From Bombyx mori (taxonomy: Eukaryota > Arthropoda > Insecta > Lepidoptera > Bombycidae): a stretch of 64,000 nt of DNA. The notes under the pieces are model-generated. The model was not told where the DNA came from, ran no database searches, and was given only the letters and a program-made list of their open reading frames with translations. This document shows, piece after piece, positions 23,311 to 34,506 of this stretch (the first letter of the stretch is position 1; every line of letters begins with the position of its first letter). The position numbers and the translations under genes were made by a program. The stretch covers positions 16,245,501 to 16,309,500 of the forward strand of contig NC_085112.1 in NCBI RefSeq assembly GCF_030269925.1, written 5' to 3'.

Positions 23311-23472
23311 CGGAAATATATTTTTATGTAATCGTACGCTTCTCCAACAACTATTAACGTAAATCCAAGAGTCGTTTAAAAAACTTATAAACTTTTTCAT
23401 GAATCATGGAAAAATATTGTAAGCGCATTCGTAGAGATAATCGGATTAACTCGGATAATCGGATAACGGACT

Positions 23473-23800
23473 ACTCGGAGCCGCTGGGTCTGCAGAAGGA
23501 CTTCGGTTCTTTCTGTTTTTTGTATCGTACCTACCTTCGCACATCGCACGCGTAGTGCCCGCTGTTATAGCAGAGTTCATCTATACTACCTAAGAGATCT
23601 TTAGAATGAACTTCCGTCTTCGGTGTTTCCTGAGTGTTATAGCATGTCGTTCTTAAAACAAAGTTTGCGGAGAACACTCAATCCTAGGCCGTAACTTGGA
23701 TGTACCCCTGGCATTGTCAACGCCCATAAGTGATGGTAATTACGTACCATCAGGGGGCCCATACGCTTATCTGTCTGCAAAAGCAATAAAAAACTAATAG
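23473..23800 (+). mobile_element. LINE 3' end (family A), degraded
   Basis: Tracks the 3271 copy: CTGGGTCTGCAGAAGGACTT, AGCAGAGTTCATCTATACTA, GTTTCCTGAGTGTTATAGCA, GGCATTGTCAACGCCCAT, ending GCAAAAGCAATAAAAAA. Internal deletions and frameshifts abolish the frame. Confidence 0.7.
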
Positions 23801-24239
23801 ATATAATTTGGTTGTAATAAAATTCAATTTCCAAATAAGGAGATTTTCACGATTGATCTACATAGATAGAAATATTACATTAATTATATTAAATTAAATT
23901 ATATTAAATTAACTAACTATATTAAAATTACATTTCAGTTATAAGGGAAAAATGAAAGTCGCGCTATCTTTCACTTTAAGCCAGCATCCAGCCAAATCTC
24001 GCGGGCTATTTAATGGCGTCGCGGTACCCAACTAATTGATTTCTCTTCTCACGCTAATGGAACCCGCTACTGCAGCTAAACCCCACGTGACATTTCTGAT
24101 GGTGTCTGTGTGACCCGTCATCCGAGAGATATATTTGAAATGTATATTCTACAATATAAGAGAAGCTTATTTGCAGTTGAGTTTCATAGTTTTCATTGAA
24201 TCAATCAATTAAATAATCTTAGATAGTCAGCTGAATATA

Positions 24240-24437
24240 TTATGTGGGAAGTTCGGTGCTCAGTTGTGAAACATGGTTGATATTTTGATGGTATTCTAAT
24301 ATTGAAGCCTTTTTGAACATATTACGATTATTCTTGTTAGCTAGGAACACTCGCAAAGCCGCATTCACCATATCGCTCAAACCAGAATAATTTATAAATT
24401 GGGCCACACTAGACCAGCTCACACGATAAGTGGACAT
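24240..24437 (-). CDS. Hypothetical 65-residue ORF
   Basis: Starts MSTYRVSWSSVAQF and ends HVSQLSTELPT with TAA. Composition is balanced and not low-complexity, unlike most random ORFs in this window. No motif, signal peptide or membrane segment is seen, and I do not recognise the family. It could be an exon, an old retrocopy or chance. Confidence 0.2.
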   Translation of the reverse strand: MSTYRVSWSSVAQFINYSGLSDMVNAALRVFLANKNNRNMFKKASILEYHQNINHVSQLSTELPT

Positions 24438-24756
24438 CGTGCTCTTCTGCCTCTACGAGCATAAACAACACAAAATTAAAACTGGTTATTTCTGTTATTT
24501 CAATACCGGCGCAAACATTTTGGTAAACACACTAATTCCTTCATCAGGTAGAAACATGTTGGTTTTAGATATTAATGATTGTTTGATTAGGAAATCACTT
24601 AGTATACGCTCGAAGCAATCCACCTCCCATGAGTTTTGTTGACTTAAATGTTCAAACTCAATTGAGCGCTCATTTCTGAGTATTCCTACATACAGCGTGT
24701 TCTTAAATAATATTCATAATTTATCTTTTAGTACAGGTATATTATTTTTTAAATCA

Positions 24757-25186
24757 TCATAACCTAAAGGATATGATGCCCGGAGCATTCGTATCGAGCG
24801 ATGCAACTGTGAGTAATGGTGTTCGAATAACGTAGGCTAGTACTAATTTTTGTAATGAAATACGTACTTAACAAAATTTCGCGAATGATTTCTACGGCGA
24901 AGGAATAGCGCCGTGTAATAAAATCAATCCCGTAAAAATTATAATTTGAGTAGCGGTGGTAGGGTGCCTTGTGAGCCCGCACTGGTACCACCACTCTGCC
25001 TATTTCTGCCATGAAATAGTAATGCGCTTCAGTTTGAAGGGTAGGACAGCCGTTGTACTGTAAAACTGAGATATAGAAATGATGTTTCAGGGTGAGTGAG
25101 GGTATTTACGGTGTTGATGTCCGGGAACCGGTCAAGTCTAACAGGGCGATGAGCTCGTCCACCAATCTAGGCAACAATTTTTATTG
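24757..25186 (+). mobile_element. Full-length but old Bm1 SINE with tRNA-like head
   Basis: Begins with the tRNA-derived head (AACCTAAAGGATATGATGCC, A-box region; B-box-like GTTCGAAT at about 24820). The Bm1 body follows (AATGAAATACGTACTTAAC, GGCGAAGGAATAGCGCCGTG, ATTATAATTTG), then the distal region ending GGCAACAATTTTTATTG. Many substitutions mark it as an old copy. Confidence 0.8.
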
Positions 25187-25708
25187 ATTTCTCAACAATG
25201 TTAACAAGGATCTTACAATGTTAAATGATGTTGGTCAACATTCATAAGTCTCAACATTCATAGTAAATCTTTTCTCTTGAATCATGGATGAATACCAAGA
25301 AGAACTACACCCAGACTCTGGATGCCAAATATACCAAATCAAATGTATTTGTGAGGTACAGAATTTGAAAAAAATACGTAGAGCTGTAGTACTCATATAA
25401 TAAATTCTAACAAATAAAGCTACTAATACACGTTCGTACCAAATCGCATCGACCCATCCTATTTAATGGTGATTGCCTTTTTTATTTTTATTGCGGTCTC
25501 ATCGCTCGTGGATTTAAGCTTTATTTCTTTTGTTTACGCTAAATTTATTTTTGCGAAGTGCCGTTGTTCCTGGACAGCGCATTCGTGCTACCTACCCCCA
25601 GTACCATACTGCGCAACTTAAACAGAACGGCTTCTGGCAGGTACTTTCTGCCTGCGTTTTTCAGTCTTGCATACAAATCGTGCGCCATACCACCCATTTA
25701 GTAATTAA

Positions 25709-26330
25709 CACGTTAACTGCCATGTAGGTCGATTTCTGTTACCGAGCGCCTGGATTGTCTAACTTTGTCTTCTTTTGTTTTTAGAAAGAAAGAAATCATT
25801 TGTTCGCTAAGCATAGTGACAATGAGTTATTACATAAGTTAAAAGCAGCGTGTGTGCTTTGTTATTATTTGACATGGGAATTTTAGTGCAGTGCAAGATA
25901 TTATAATACATATTATTTAATTTACCATTCACTCATCCATAATTCAACTAATAATTAAAAAAATCATTTATTTTCAATGTCGTCCCTAAGAAAATCATTT
26001 ATGTGATAATAATTTTCACTAATAAGATTATCTTTTAGTTTTTTCTTAAAATGAAAAATCTTCTAAGTCTCTTAATTTCTTTGGTAGTTTATTAAATATC
26101 CTAACGCTCATACCTAGTATACTATTAGTCTTAGACTTTTAAGAATTAATGTATGTTTTAGACTTTTAGGCCTCTTAGAAATAGATTCATTCTCAGCATC
26201 TTCGGATTCGTCTTTCCTAGGACTACTAGATATTCAGGTGCGGCGCTTTAGTATGAAGATCGCAGACAGAAACCAACGTAATTACTTCAGCGCGTCGCGT
26301 AGGGCACCGGTGACCTACATGGCAGTCATA
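25709..26330. mobile_element. piggyBac-like MITE flanked by TTAA
   Basis: TTAA at 25705-25708 and 26331-26334 bounds the segment. Inside lie inverted copies of ACTGCCATGTAGGTC (left 25716-25730; right 26312-26326 on the other strand). The ends are CACGTTA.. and, inverted, TATG.., so the outermost bases differ by a short indel. TTAA target duplication with terminal repeats is the hallmark of piggyBac elements. No transposase remains. A LINE relic is nested in it. Confidence 0.5.
25940..26225 (-). mobile_element. LINE ORF2 C-terminal relic nested in the MITE
   Basis: The minus-strand frame upstream of about 26055 reads S-V-R-I-F-N-K-L-P-K-K-L-R-D-L-E-D-F-S-F. After a one-base frameshift it continues F-K-K-K-L-K-D-N-L-I-S, Y-Y-H-I-N-D-F-L and stops near 25975. 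This is the usual carboxy end of CR1/Jockey-type ORF2. Family distinct from A and B. Confidence 0.65.
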
Positions 26331-26454
26331 TTAATTTCGTAATTAAGGACTGACTTAACCCAAGTTGGTGATGGTTTTTTTTAAATTAAAGAGTTACCAT
26401 AGGAACTGCAGCATGAGTCCCAATACCCGAGCACGGGGTCGCATTGTCCACTTG

Positions 26455-26495
26455 TGGAACAGCGGCTAAGAAATAGGCAAGGCAGTGGCATCGCG
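26455..26495 (-). mobile_element. Bm1-related scrap
   Basis: GGCTAAGAAATAGGCAAGGC followed by AGTGGCATCGCGGAC resembles the inverse 'GGCAGAAATAGGCAGGGCGGTGGTAC..GCGGAC' block. Too short and diverged to be sure. Confidence 0.3.
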
Positions 26496-27106
26496 GACAA
26501 ATCATTTAAATGATGAACACCAGAGATTTCTCACATAAATCATGTTCAATTTCCTACACCAAACGTTTTCATTATGTTTGTTTGCTTGCGTGTTTGTACA
26601 AAGGGTTCCGTTGTCATTGACCCCGCAATCACGCCCCGCCGGGACTGGCCATGTGTCCCTTTATTATGTCAACGGTTCCCAAACACTTTGTGACGCTCCA
26701 CAAAGGGCCCGGGCTTTGACTTTGTGTCGCTGAATAAATGTTTGTTTGCTATTTTACTGTTTAGATATTTACATTTTTCATATACGATTAAAACATCATT
26801 CTTTTCGATTCATCTCGGGTAATCATAATTGTAAACGGTTACAACTGGCCGGCATTACGCTCTCACATTGAAACTTTGTAATTTTTTTTTGAATAAGCCA
26901 CAACAAAGTTATGTTAGTGCGTCAGCTGCTACAGTTTAACGGAGTGTGACCTACAATCGAAGCACCTTTTCACTATGCCACTAGGGGAGACTTTTTATAA
27001 AATTATTAAACTAAATACATGATTACATTTCATACATAAATGATCTATCTATATTTCGTTCCCGCATAATGCGTTTTAATCGAGTATTTAATTAGAGATA
27101 TATATA

Positions 27107-27797
27107 CCTAGTCTTGCCATAAATAGTGAGACAAAGGAAAAAAAAATCTATTGCAAATAACATTTATTACTTTTACAGTGTGTTAGTTTAATACATAAAT
27201 ATAAAACAATTTAAAGTATAAAAGGCTTATTAGAAGTGGTCTCCATTGGCTGCAATACAGTCCTTTAAACGTTGAGGCCAGTTATCAATAGAAGCACGCA
27301 CTCTTTCCATGGGAAAAATTTTCACTGCCAATCGTAGGGATTGTTTTAGGGACTCCAAATTATCATGGCGTTTAGAGCAAGCCGTACTCTCTAAAAAATC
27401 TTTTGCTTTCGGACAGGATTTCTTCGAATTCTTTCCCTTATTGCTTTGACCACCTTTTTCGTACGAACACTACGTGGACGGCCAGATCTTTTTCTGTCAC
27501 AAACAAAGGAGGTATCATTGTACCTATTAATAGCCCGGTACACAAACATTTTACTAATACCAAGCGTATGGAGAGTTTTAAAAATTGCATTTGGCTCCAT
27601 ACCTACTTTGTGTAATGCAATCACAGCGATTCGGTTCTCTTTATCACCCCACTCCATTTTAATATCGCAAAATATTGTACAATGTATTGGCGCCAATATG
27701 AGAAAACTCAATGAACAATCATATAAAAATACAGATTCCAAATTCAAATGTATATTTTGTTTACTTTTAATTGTAACAGTATTTATGGCCAGACTAA
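27107..27797 (-). mobile_element. Internally deleted mariner element
   Basis: Terminal inverted repeats: left CCTAGTCTTGCCATAAATA (from 27108) and, inverted, right CTTAGTCTGGCCATAAATA (to about 27796), each next to TA, the mariner target. The element is about 690 bp against about 1.3 kb for intact relatives. Both ends of the transposase are kept and the middle is lost. Confidence 0.85.
27230..27658 (-). pseudogene. Mariner transposase, catalytic core deleted
   Basis: From ATG 27656-27658 the frame encodes about 88 residues of the DNA-binding N-terminus: MEWGDKENRIAVIAL start, helix-turn-helix region, then the GRP hook (S-G-R-P-R-S) and R-I-R-R-N-P-V-R-K-Q-K-I. There, near 27392, it meets the transposase's last 55 or so residues (F-L-E-S-T-A-C-S-K-R, W-P-Q-R-L-K-D-C-I-A-A-N-G) in another frame. 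The D,D,D catalytic region is missing altogether. The family is of the 'mori' mariner type, to my recognition. It cannot make transposase, but its TIRs might still have been mobilised in trans. Confidence 0.85.
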
Positions 27798-27837
27798 GTA
27801 TATAGTATATCAGAGGAAGTGGGAAAGTAGCCCAGGT

Positions 27838-28080
27838 AATTAAGAAATGAAATAGCGGAAGGTTAGCGTGGTATGGACATGTGATGCGTGGACAGGAGAT
27901 GCATGTGACTAGGAGATGTATGGAAATGGTAGTGTAAGGTAGAGGGGAAGAGGTCGACCGAAGAAGATAGGGATGGAGTGTGTGAATCACGATATGAGAG
28001 AGAGAGGAGTGAGTGTTGAGATGACGGCTGATAGAAGAGAATGGAAGAGAAAAATTAGCTGTGAGAAAATTAGAGGTATC
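27838..28080 (+). mobile_element. LINE ORF2 C-terminal relic
   Basis: Frame from about 27864: W-Y-G-H-V-M-R-G-Q-E-M-H-V, R-R-C-M-E-M. After a stop and a frameshift it continues R-G-R-G-R-P-K-K-I-G-M-E-C-V, D-M-R-E-R-G-V-S, M-T-A-D-R-R-E-W-K-R-K-I. This is the signature end of RTE-related ORF2 proteins. It abuts the right end of the mariner, which may have inserted in or beside it. Confidence 0.7.
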
Positions 28081-28575
28081 TATGTAATTATGTAGCTATA
28101 TAACCGTCCTGATGTTAACTACATTAGAAAGTCACAACCAAAAACACACAGAGAAGAAACAAGAACAAATATATCGAAATGCCAAATGTTACGTTTAAGA
28201 AATATACCATCTCCAATCGAGTGCAGACTCCGTGGTGCTGTAGCCATAGTCACTTAGATGTAAATGTTTGAAGCAATAACGCAAATGGCCAGTTCCTTGT
28301 GATCAAAATAAATCGTTCTTTAATCTGCAGATACGTACGTTCCGCTAATGGTTTCTTAAACCCAGTTTGTTCTGGGTATTTCTCTTTAATCGACAACTCT
28401 GAATTAATTCGGTTTCCAACAAAATTAAATGGCTTCAAATGGTTTTTCGGTACATAAAATTAAATATATTTGGATAGGAAGAATATTTGAAGCTTTAACA
28501 AATAGTGCTCCTTACGTTGACCACGGAGACATACTATAAGTTGGAATTCATGATAACTGTTGAAGTCGAAGTTGT

Positions 28576-28793
28576 TGTATCTTATAGGATAAGGCGCCCG
28601 GTGCCTTCGTAGCCACCGATGCGACTCTGAGTGATGGTGTTCGAATACCGCAATATGTACCATTTATTCAAATGGTAATTTATGTACTTAATTCAGGTAC
28701 TTAATTCATGTTCAAAATTGACTTCCGGTATAAAGGAATAACGTCGTGTAATAAAACAAAGCCCGCAAAAAAATAGTATGCGTAATTACTAGA
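28576..28793 (+). mobile_element. Bm1 SINE, 5' half only
   Basis: Carries the tRNA-like head (ATAGGATAAGGCGCCCGGTGC..GTTCGAATACC) and the central part (CATGTTCAAAATTGACTTCC, GGAATAACGTCGTGTAATAA, GCGTAATTACTAG). It ends just where the common head-less copies begin (ACTGGTGGTAGG). The 12-base repeat AGGTACTTAATTC-like unit near 28690 is duplicated. Confidence 0.75.
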
Positions 28794-28868
28794 CGTATTA
28801 AAGCGATCCCGTGCTCTATATTGAAGGGGGGACCGCCATCAATTAGAAGCTTAACGTCATATCTTTTT

Positions 28869-29110
28869 GTTTTTCCTATACTGATAGCCTTGAGAGGCTA
28901 TTTCAACTTCACCTTGACGTGTAGATGAGCTCACGGGGCTCAAATTAGGAGCGTTGCTAACACTGGCCCTAGCAAGAGCAGCGCTTCGCAGAATCTACCA
29001 CCGGATCGGAAACGCCAACCACTGAGAAGATCAGGCGAGAAATTCAGTGGGATGTGTCTACGGGTTTACTCGTCGAGCCCTTCGTCGTAACCGACGGATT
29101 CGGCGAGGAC
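28869..29110 (-). mobile_element. LINE 3' tail (family C)
   Basis: Inverse of the 38911 copy: CCTTGAGAGGCTATTTCAAC, GATGAGCTCACGGGGCTC, CCTAGCAAGAGCAGCGCTTC, CCACCGGATCGGAAACGCC, then the CTCGTCGAGCCCTTCGTCG block upstream. No coding frame remains. Confidence 0.75.
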
Positions 29111-29114
29111 GGTG

Positions 29115-29225
29115 ACCGCCTCATATCTCAAGGTCTCATCTTCTGATGACCGTAAGCTCCGGTAACTATTCAACACCAATTGAACCGTGAGCTTATTCAC
29201 CTTATGTACATAATAAAATAAAAAG
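29115..29225 (+). mobile_element. LINE-tail-like fragment (family D)
   Basis: TCATATCTCAAGGTCTCATC, GCTCCGGTAACTATTCAACA and GTGAGCTTATTCACC then AATAAAATAAAAA. It resembles 39315-39420 and is a distant relative of the Bm1 3' tail. Confidence 0.5.
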
Positions 29226-29623
29226 CCTAAGAATACCATTACGAAAACCCTTCAATAATTTCCAAAGGTCACAATTCCCCACTGCTGGCAACGGTCGTAA
29301 TGGTGTCCACCAGGGCATAAAGAGAGGTTACATTCATGAACGTTTTTGGTAATGGTTCCTAATGGCTTAATACAAGCTGTACGCTGTGACTAAAGAGCAT
29401 TCGTTCCACAAATGTGCTTAATGAGGCGACGCCTGCTGCTAGCTCAAATGTGGAACAATATCAATGAATAGAAAAATATTTTTTTTTTATATTAGCGATT
29501 TTTTTTGTCATTGTAGATTTTTTTAAGACGACACCAACCACCTACTCCTATTAGGTAATAAAACATAAATAATTACGGGGGTAAAAATAAAAGTATTTTC
29601 TTAGTTGACTTAATAACAAAGCT

Positions 29624-29646
29624 GATAGAGAGAGAGAGAGAGAGAA
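29624..29646. repeat. (AG)n microsatellite
   Basis: About eleven uninterrupted AG units. Confidence 0.95.
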
Positions 29647-30103
29647 GAATAAATACACTTTATTGCACACCAAAACACAATTTACATTAAAAAAACTGTA
29701 TATTTATTTCACAAAAGCTATCTTTATAAGCTTTTATATTAACGTAATGAACGTGTTTATCTACAATGCTGTCCATGTAGTGGCAAACAGAAAGTCAGTA
29801 TGTCAATATATCACGTTCATTACTACGTTCTAAAAATCTAAAGTACAATAGAAAAACTTGACTCATGATATCATATCAGTCGAACCTGTTGTTACAGGCC
29901 TTTTTTATTTTTGAAATATGCTAACAAGCTTGCGACCTGACGTGCGCCCTGAAGCCCGTGGACATCACCACACGAATGTCCCTCCTCCTATTACAAAATC
30001 AAGTCAGAATTTCAATTGAAATGTACAGTAATAGCAAGTCGAGCATCATCTCTCTCTTTTAGGGTAGGAAAGAAGAATTTGTTTAAAAGGCTAGATTGAA
30101 ATA

Positions 30104-30728
30104 CAGTCAAAACCGTTTACTGCGACATCGTTTAGAACAACATGCCGGTTATAATAACCTAGAACAAAGGTCCCGGCTGAATGCCATATGACCGCCTTAT
30201 TAAAAATATTGCTTTCTACGACATTGGTAATAACGACATACCTCATAAAACGACCACATTTAACTAATATTTCGGAGAATTAGATCTGTTAGAACGACCG
30301 GCTAAGCTGTATTGTAAACAATTTGAATAGGTATCCACATTTGTCTTCAATGGCTATTAAAATCAGGAAAGAAAACAATAGGATTTAGTTTAGTGTAGGG
30401 TCTTTTCTAATTCTTAGAAACAAAACACGTGCATGCGGTAGTCAAAGCCCGCTTCTTCATATCTCTTCAGTTAGTTTGTTACTTATTTATACACAAGACG
30501 CACCAAAACTTTGTGGAGTTATTTGAAACTTTCAAAATGTCGCAAAGAAAAAGAAAAATTAATATTGAAGAAAATCGCGTATTATGTAAATATATTTTTC
30601 CAATATTTCCCTATCGATTTATTTGTACTTGCACGATACACATTAAACATCACCGGTTGTTACGACTATCGGTTTTTACGACTGAATATGAGCAGTCCCT
30701 TCGATGTCGTTATAACAGATTTTGACTG
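30104..30728 (+). mobile_element. Internally deleted pogo/Tigger-type transposon
   Basis: The left end CAGTCAAAACCG..GCGACATCG (30104-30130) and the inverted right end CAGTCAAAATCTG..ACGACATCG (30702-30728) share terminal CAGTCAAAA and a subterminal CGACATCG block. TA flanks each side (30102-30103, 30729-30730). CAGT termini with TA duplication are characteristic of pogo/Tigger elements. At 625 bp it is far below the roughly 2 kb or more of intact relatives. Confidence 0.75.
30537..30596 (+). pseudogene. Pogo-type transposase N-terminal stub
   Basis: Starting at ATG 30537, M-S-Q-R-K-R-K-I-N-I-E-E-N-R resembles the very start of Tigger/CENP-B-like transposases, where a basic MS.RKRK run precedes the helix-turn-helix. 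Similarity fades after about 20 residues and the frame runs into the right TIR; the DDE domain is absent. Position between the two TIRs and on the expected strand supports the call. Confidence 0.5.
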
Positions 30729-31760
30729 TACGTATCATTGTACAGATTTATTTAAAAGAATCGTCAATAAGTGCCTAAGCTATGATCTAGAGACTTGCAC
30801 AGTGTCAGCTATCGGCACAAGTTCACAATACGTCACAAGGCTTCAGTACAAAATCAGTAAAGAACCTTTTGTCTTGTTTTATTAAAAATAAAAACCAGTA
30901 ATTTCAACAAACAAACAAAACCAATTTTTCCGGTTTTTTTGTCGTTTTAATTCGTCACTTTTGCGACAGATGTTCTTCTTAATAAAGTTTTCCCTCTTGA
31001 TTTCTTCTCAAAACCAAAGTGCCGTGATACTTAATGAACTTCAATGCCAAAATCATCTTTATTTGAAACGCAATAAAGGCGACATCCAGGTGTTTACATT
31101 AACGTACATCCGTCGAAATAGTTATAATTTCGTGTGTTTCTGTTATTGTATTTCAAGTATCATTTGTCACCCGTCAACATTTTCAGTGTATCTTTAGGAC
31201 TTGAATCAAGTTTAAATTTATTGAAGTTTTTAAACTTCAAAGACCAGATGGTGTTTCATCATAAATACTTATAATCTGTACAGATTTGAAGTCGCAGATA
31301 ATGGTCTGCGTCTCTGGTCTATTTTTTTCACTCTTTAATCCACGAACCTTAGGTTCGAGGGAGCTAATATGCAAATGATTTTAAACTTTCGTTTATTCTA
31401 CATTAAAAACAACATACTTTAACAGGCTTTTCTTTTAGCGTCGAAATATCGAGAATTTATTAAAACTAGACATCGTGCCAATGACTTCTCAAGTAATACT
31501 CCTAGTATTTGTCGAATCAATGCTCATCTGCAGACTTATTTCAAAAATGTCATTTATGCTATTAAAAATTTTTGTTCGAATATTCTCACTACAACTCAAT
31601 TGTTATTGTGAACATTTTCTAACTCTTATCGGGTCTCCTTACTCTAACAACAGAGTCTTCAAGCTTTCGCTTCAATTAAGGTGTGCAAAATTCACTTGGG
31701 CCGTAAGCTCTTCCACTTCTCTGAGGCCACAGTAAGTGGCTGATTAATAACATTAACTAT

Positions 31761-31961
31761 TTGGTTGCAGGTAAGCACGAGTTTATCAAGCCGCTTCAAC
31801 AAGTGATGGGGAATTATTTCACTTCACTAGGTATTGCTGATGGTATTAACAGGTGGCTTGTTGTAGAGATAGTTGCAAAATCCCCAAAACTTTTGAAACA
31901 AATTAAAAATATTACACATATATATGGATATTATATACAAAAAGATAAAATAAAAATATAG
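31761..31961 (+). CDS. Possible terminal exon of an unrecognised gene
   Basis: TTTGGTTGCAG ends at 31770 like a splice acceptor. The open frame that follows reads G-K-H-E-F-I-K-P-L-Q-Q-V-M, G-N-Y-F-T-S-L-G-I-A-D-G-I-N-R-W-L-V-V-E and ends with TAG at 31961. The first 45 residues look protein-like; the last 20 are K/I/Y-rich. AATAAA overlaps the stop region. No family recognised and no partner exon found. Confidence 0.25.
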   Translation: MVAGKHEFIKPLQQVMGNYFTSLGIADGINRWLVVEIVAKSPKLLKQIKNITHIYGYYIQKDKIKI

Positions 31962-32977
31962 AACGATTATAAAGAGTTGCTAAGATAAGAATTAATTATT
32001 TGATTTTATGTTTTATTCACTCTTGCAAGTGATAAGTCTGAAATTTGAAATCAGTCACCGGTGGTTACACCGATTATTCAAAATGCAGTAGTCCATAAAA
32101 GAGCTACGCGTTATCTATGTGTAAGCCCATTTCTAGAAGTCCGAATAATCATAGATGACAGCAGTTAAATACCAGAGTTGCTAGTTAAAAGAAAAAAAAA
32201 CTATTTATGTAAATATTCCTACAATTTTTTTAAGTATCATAAAATATAGTACTGATGGTAGTCAATTTGGAAATTAATCTAAACCAAGTATTGAAATGAC
32301 GATGATGTTCAATGTTGCTACTTGCCCTATAGACCGCGTAAAAAATGCTTTTTCTGCCGAAGAAAAACCTGCGGTAGCTCTCCTCTTAATCGACAACTGT
32401 AAATATTTAAAAGTACCAACAGTATACCAACCGCTGCTATCAGCGAAATAGACTTCATAGACATTCCACAGAAGTAAGGGATATCTAGAAGAAAGTTCAT
32501 ATACCTAATATAATAGAACTTTATGTAAGAGTAGGAAAGTAATTTTGAAACTATACTTGTTCAAGCTTAATGAGTTTTCTAATAGTAGAGATGTATTCCA
32601 CTCCCGTGACAAGTAGCAGTTTGGTAAAAAGATATACGGAAAAACTATTAAAAAAGAAATTATCGGGAACCTAAATATTTTAAATGTTTAAATAGTAGAG
32701 AGCTTAAATCATGACATAGCATTACTCATGTTGATCTCCTAATTCTACGGAACAAATCATTTGGATTCACACGTGACTGTCACATAAACAGAGCTTTGTA
32801 GTTGCCGAACAAAAATATAGGGAGAGAACGAAAATAACTCATTTGAGATCTGGACCGTCGTAAAATATATCAATATCCGCTGAAGGCATTCTTTTTTCTC
32901 TCGATCTCTCACTCTCTCTTTCCCTTAAATCATAAAGTGTTGCACAGAATCAAAAAGCTGAAGATATGGGCAATTTA

Positions 32978-33172
32978 AGCCTATTTCTGCCGTGAAGCAG
33001 TAATGCGTTTCGGTTTGAAGGGTGGGGCAGCCGTTGTAACTATACTGAGACCTTAGAACTTATATCTCAAGGTGGGTGGCGCATTAACGTTGTAGATATC
33101 TATGGGCTCCGGTAACCACTTAACACCAGGTGGGCTGTGAACTCGTTCTCCATCTAAGTAATAAAAATAAAA
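32978..33172 (+). mobile_element. Bm1-type SINE, 3' portion
   Basis: Starts inside the distal region at CCTATTTCTGCCGTGAAGC and continues close to consensus up to CTAAGTAATAAAAATAAAA. Confidence 0.8.
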
Positions 33173-33173
33173 T

Positions 33174-34496
33174 ATGCAGACAGGACAAAAAAATTACCTT
33201 TTTAAATAACTTAAAAAACGCTCGATCATCCCTCGCTGCAGCCCTTGATAAGTATAACAGGAAATAAATTTCAACCACCAAATGATGCAACAACAATAGA
33301 ATACTTTATTATATAGACCTGTCAGAATAATACTCGTACTCGCGATAGAGTGATACCATGGTGTTGTACATAGTTTGGATCAATGTCAATCCTATGGAGT
33401 TTTACATTTTTATTGGTTTGGTTTGTGAAAGTGTGTTAAGTGGGTTCAAGTGTATTTCAATATTGGTAGCGTTTTAAATATTGACGATTTTCACGCTTTT
33501 TTAAAAATAAAATATTATATTTTACACTATTTTCAATTTAAATTGATTAAAATTTATTTTCTATTTTTTAGTTGAATTTTATATGTAGCGTCTTTTTTAG
33601 GTTTTTTAAACTATTATTTATTTTTCGTTTTTTAGTTAAATTTTCTATAAAAGCGTATTTTTAAAACTATTAAGTACTTTAAAATCAATTCCTGCCGTAT
33701 CGACTATAGATAAAAATTATATAAATTGGCAAAAATCTTATTTTGCAAATTGAATAATGGAATAATCTTATCAAATTAGTGTATTGTCATCGGTCCTCGA
33801 TAAATCTTACTTCTTCTTTTGAACTTTGAAGGGATATTAGAAAGAAGTTATAAAATGATTGTACTTGTGTCGGTTAGTTGATGCGTGTGCGAATTTTCAA
33901 GTCAACCGGACGTGTTAAAATCAGTGATAAAGATTCCATTACGTACAAAATAAGATACATTCAGGCCAACCTAAAAAAGCGAGTTAAATAGATTGATTAT
34001 TATCAAAAATAGAATAACTTCAATAAAGGGATAATCCGATTTACTTTTAGTGCTAGTTAGGCAATTCACTCACACCACCTATCGTTCTAACGTTCTATTT
34101 GTACGTATTCTATGCCCCACCCTCGTTGTTTAGTAGCAGACGGAAATTAACGCGTCCTTATCGGGAACTAAATTAACCACTTCCCGACAACATTCACAAT
34201 TCATAGTCCTATCATGTTTAATACAAAATAGCCAACGGTAATAAGCAGAGTCTGGTAGACACATCTTGATGGGTAGATGCATTTAGTCTTGTATGCTGCC
34301 CTTATCCTAATAAAAGTCCAATGACACAGCAATAATGGGTACTCTATATTTGAAACTGGAACGACTGATTTGTCTGATACTGAAATTGGTAGGAAGTTTT
34401 TATTATAAATATATAAAAATATTGGTATAAAAAAGAAAAATACTAAAGTTTACATTTTAAAATCTCGATTTTGAGTTAACCCGTGCCCTAGAACTT
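33174..34496. other. Non-coding stretch
   Basis: Very AT-rich; the part from 33480 to 33740 is dominated by T-rich near-repeats such as TTTTTTAGTT (33567, 33630). No gene is supported. Confidence 0.4.
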
Positions 34497-34506
34497 ATGA
34501 TCTACT
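34497..34506. repeat. Target duplication, left copy
   Basis: ATGATCTACT, repeated at 35371-35380. The similarity continues as AGTT against GGTT, with one mismatch. Confidence 0.85.

Noticed and set aside
30429..30885. Two overlapping ORFs of about 100-124 residues
   Set aside because: They run through the right TIR of the pogo-type element and lack conserved motifs apart from the short N-terminal stub.
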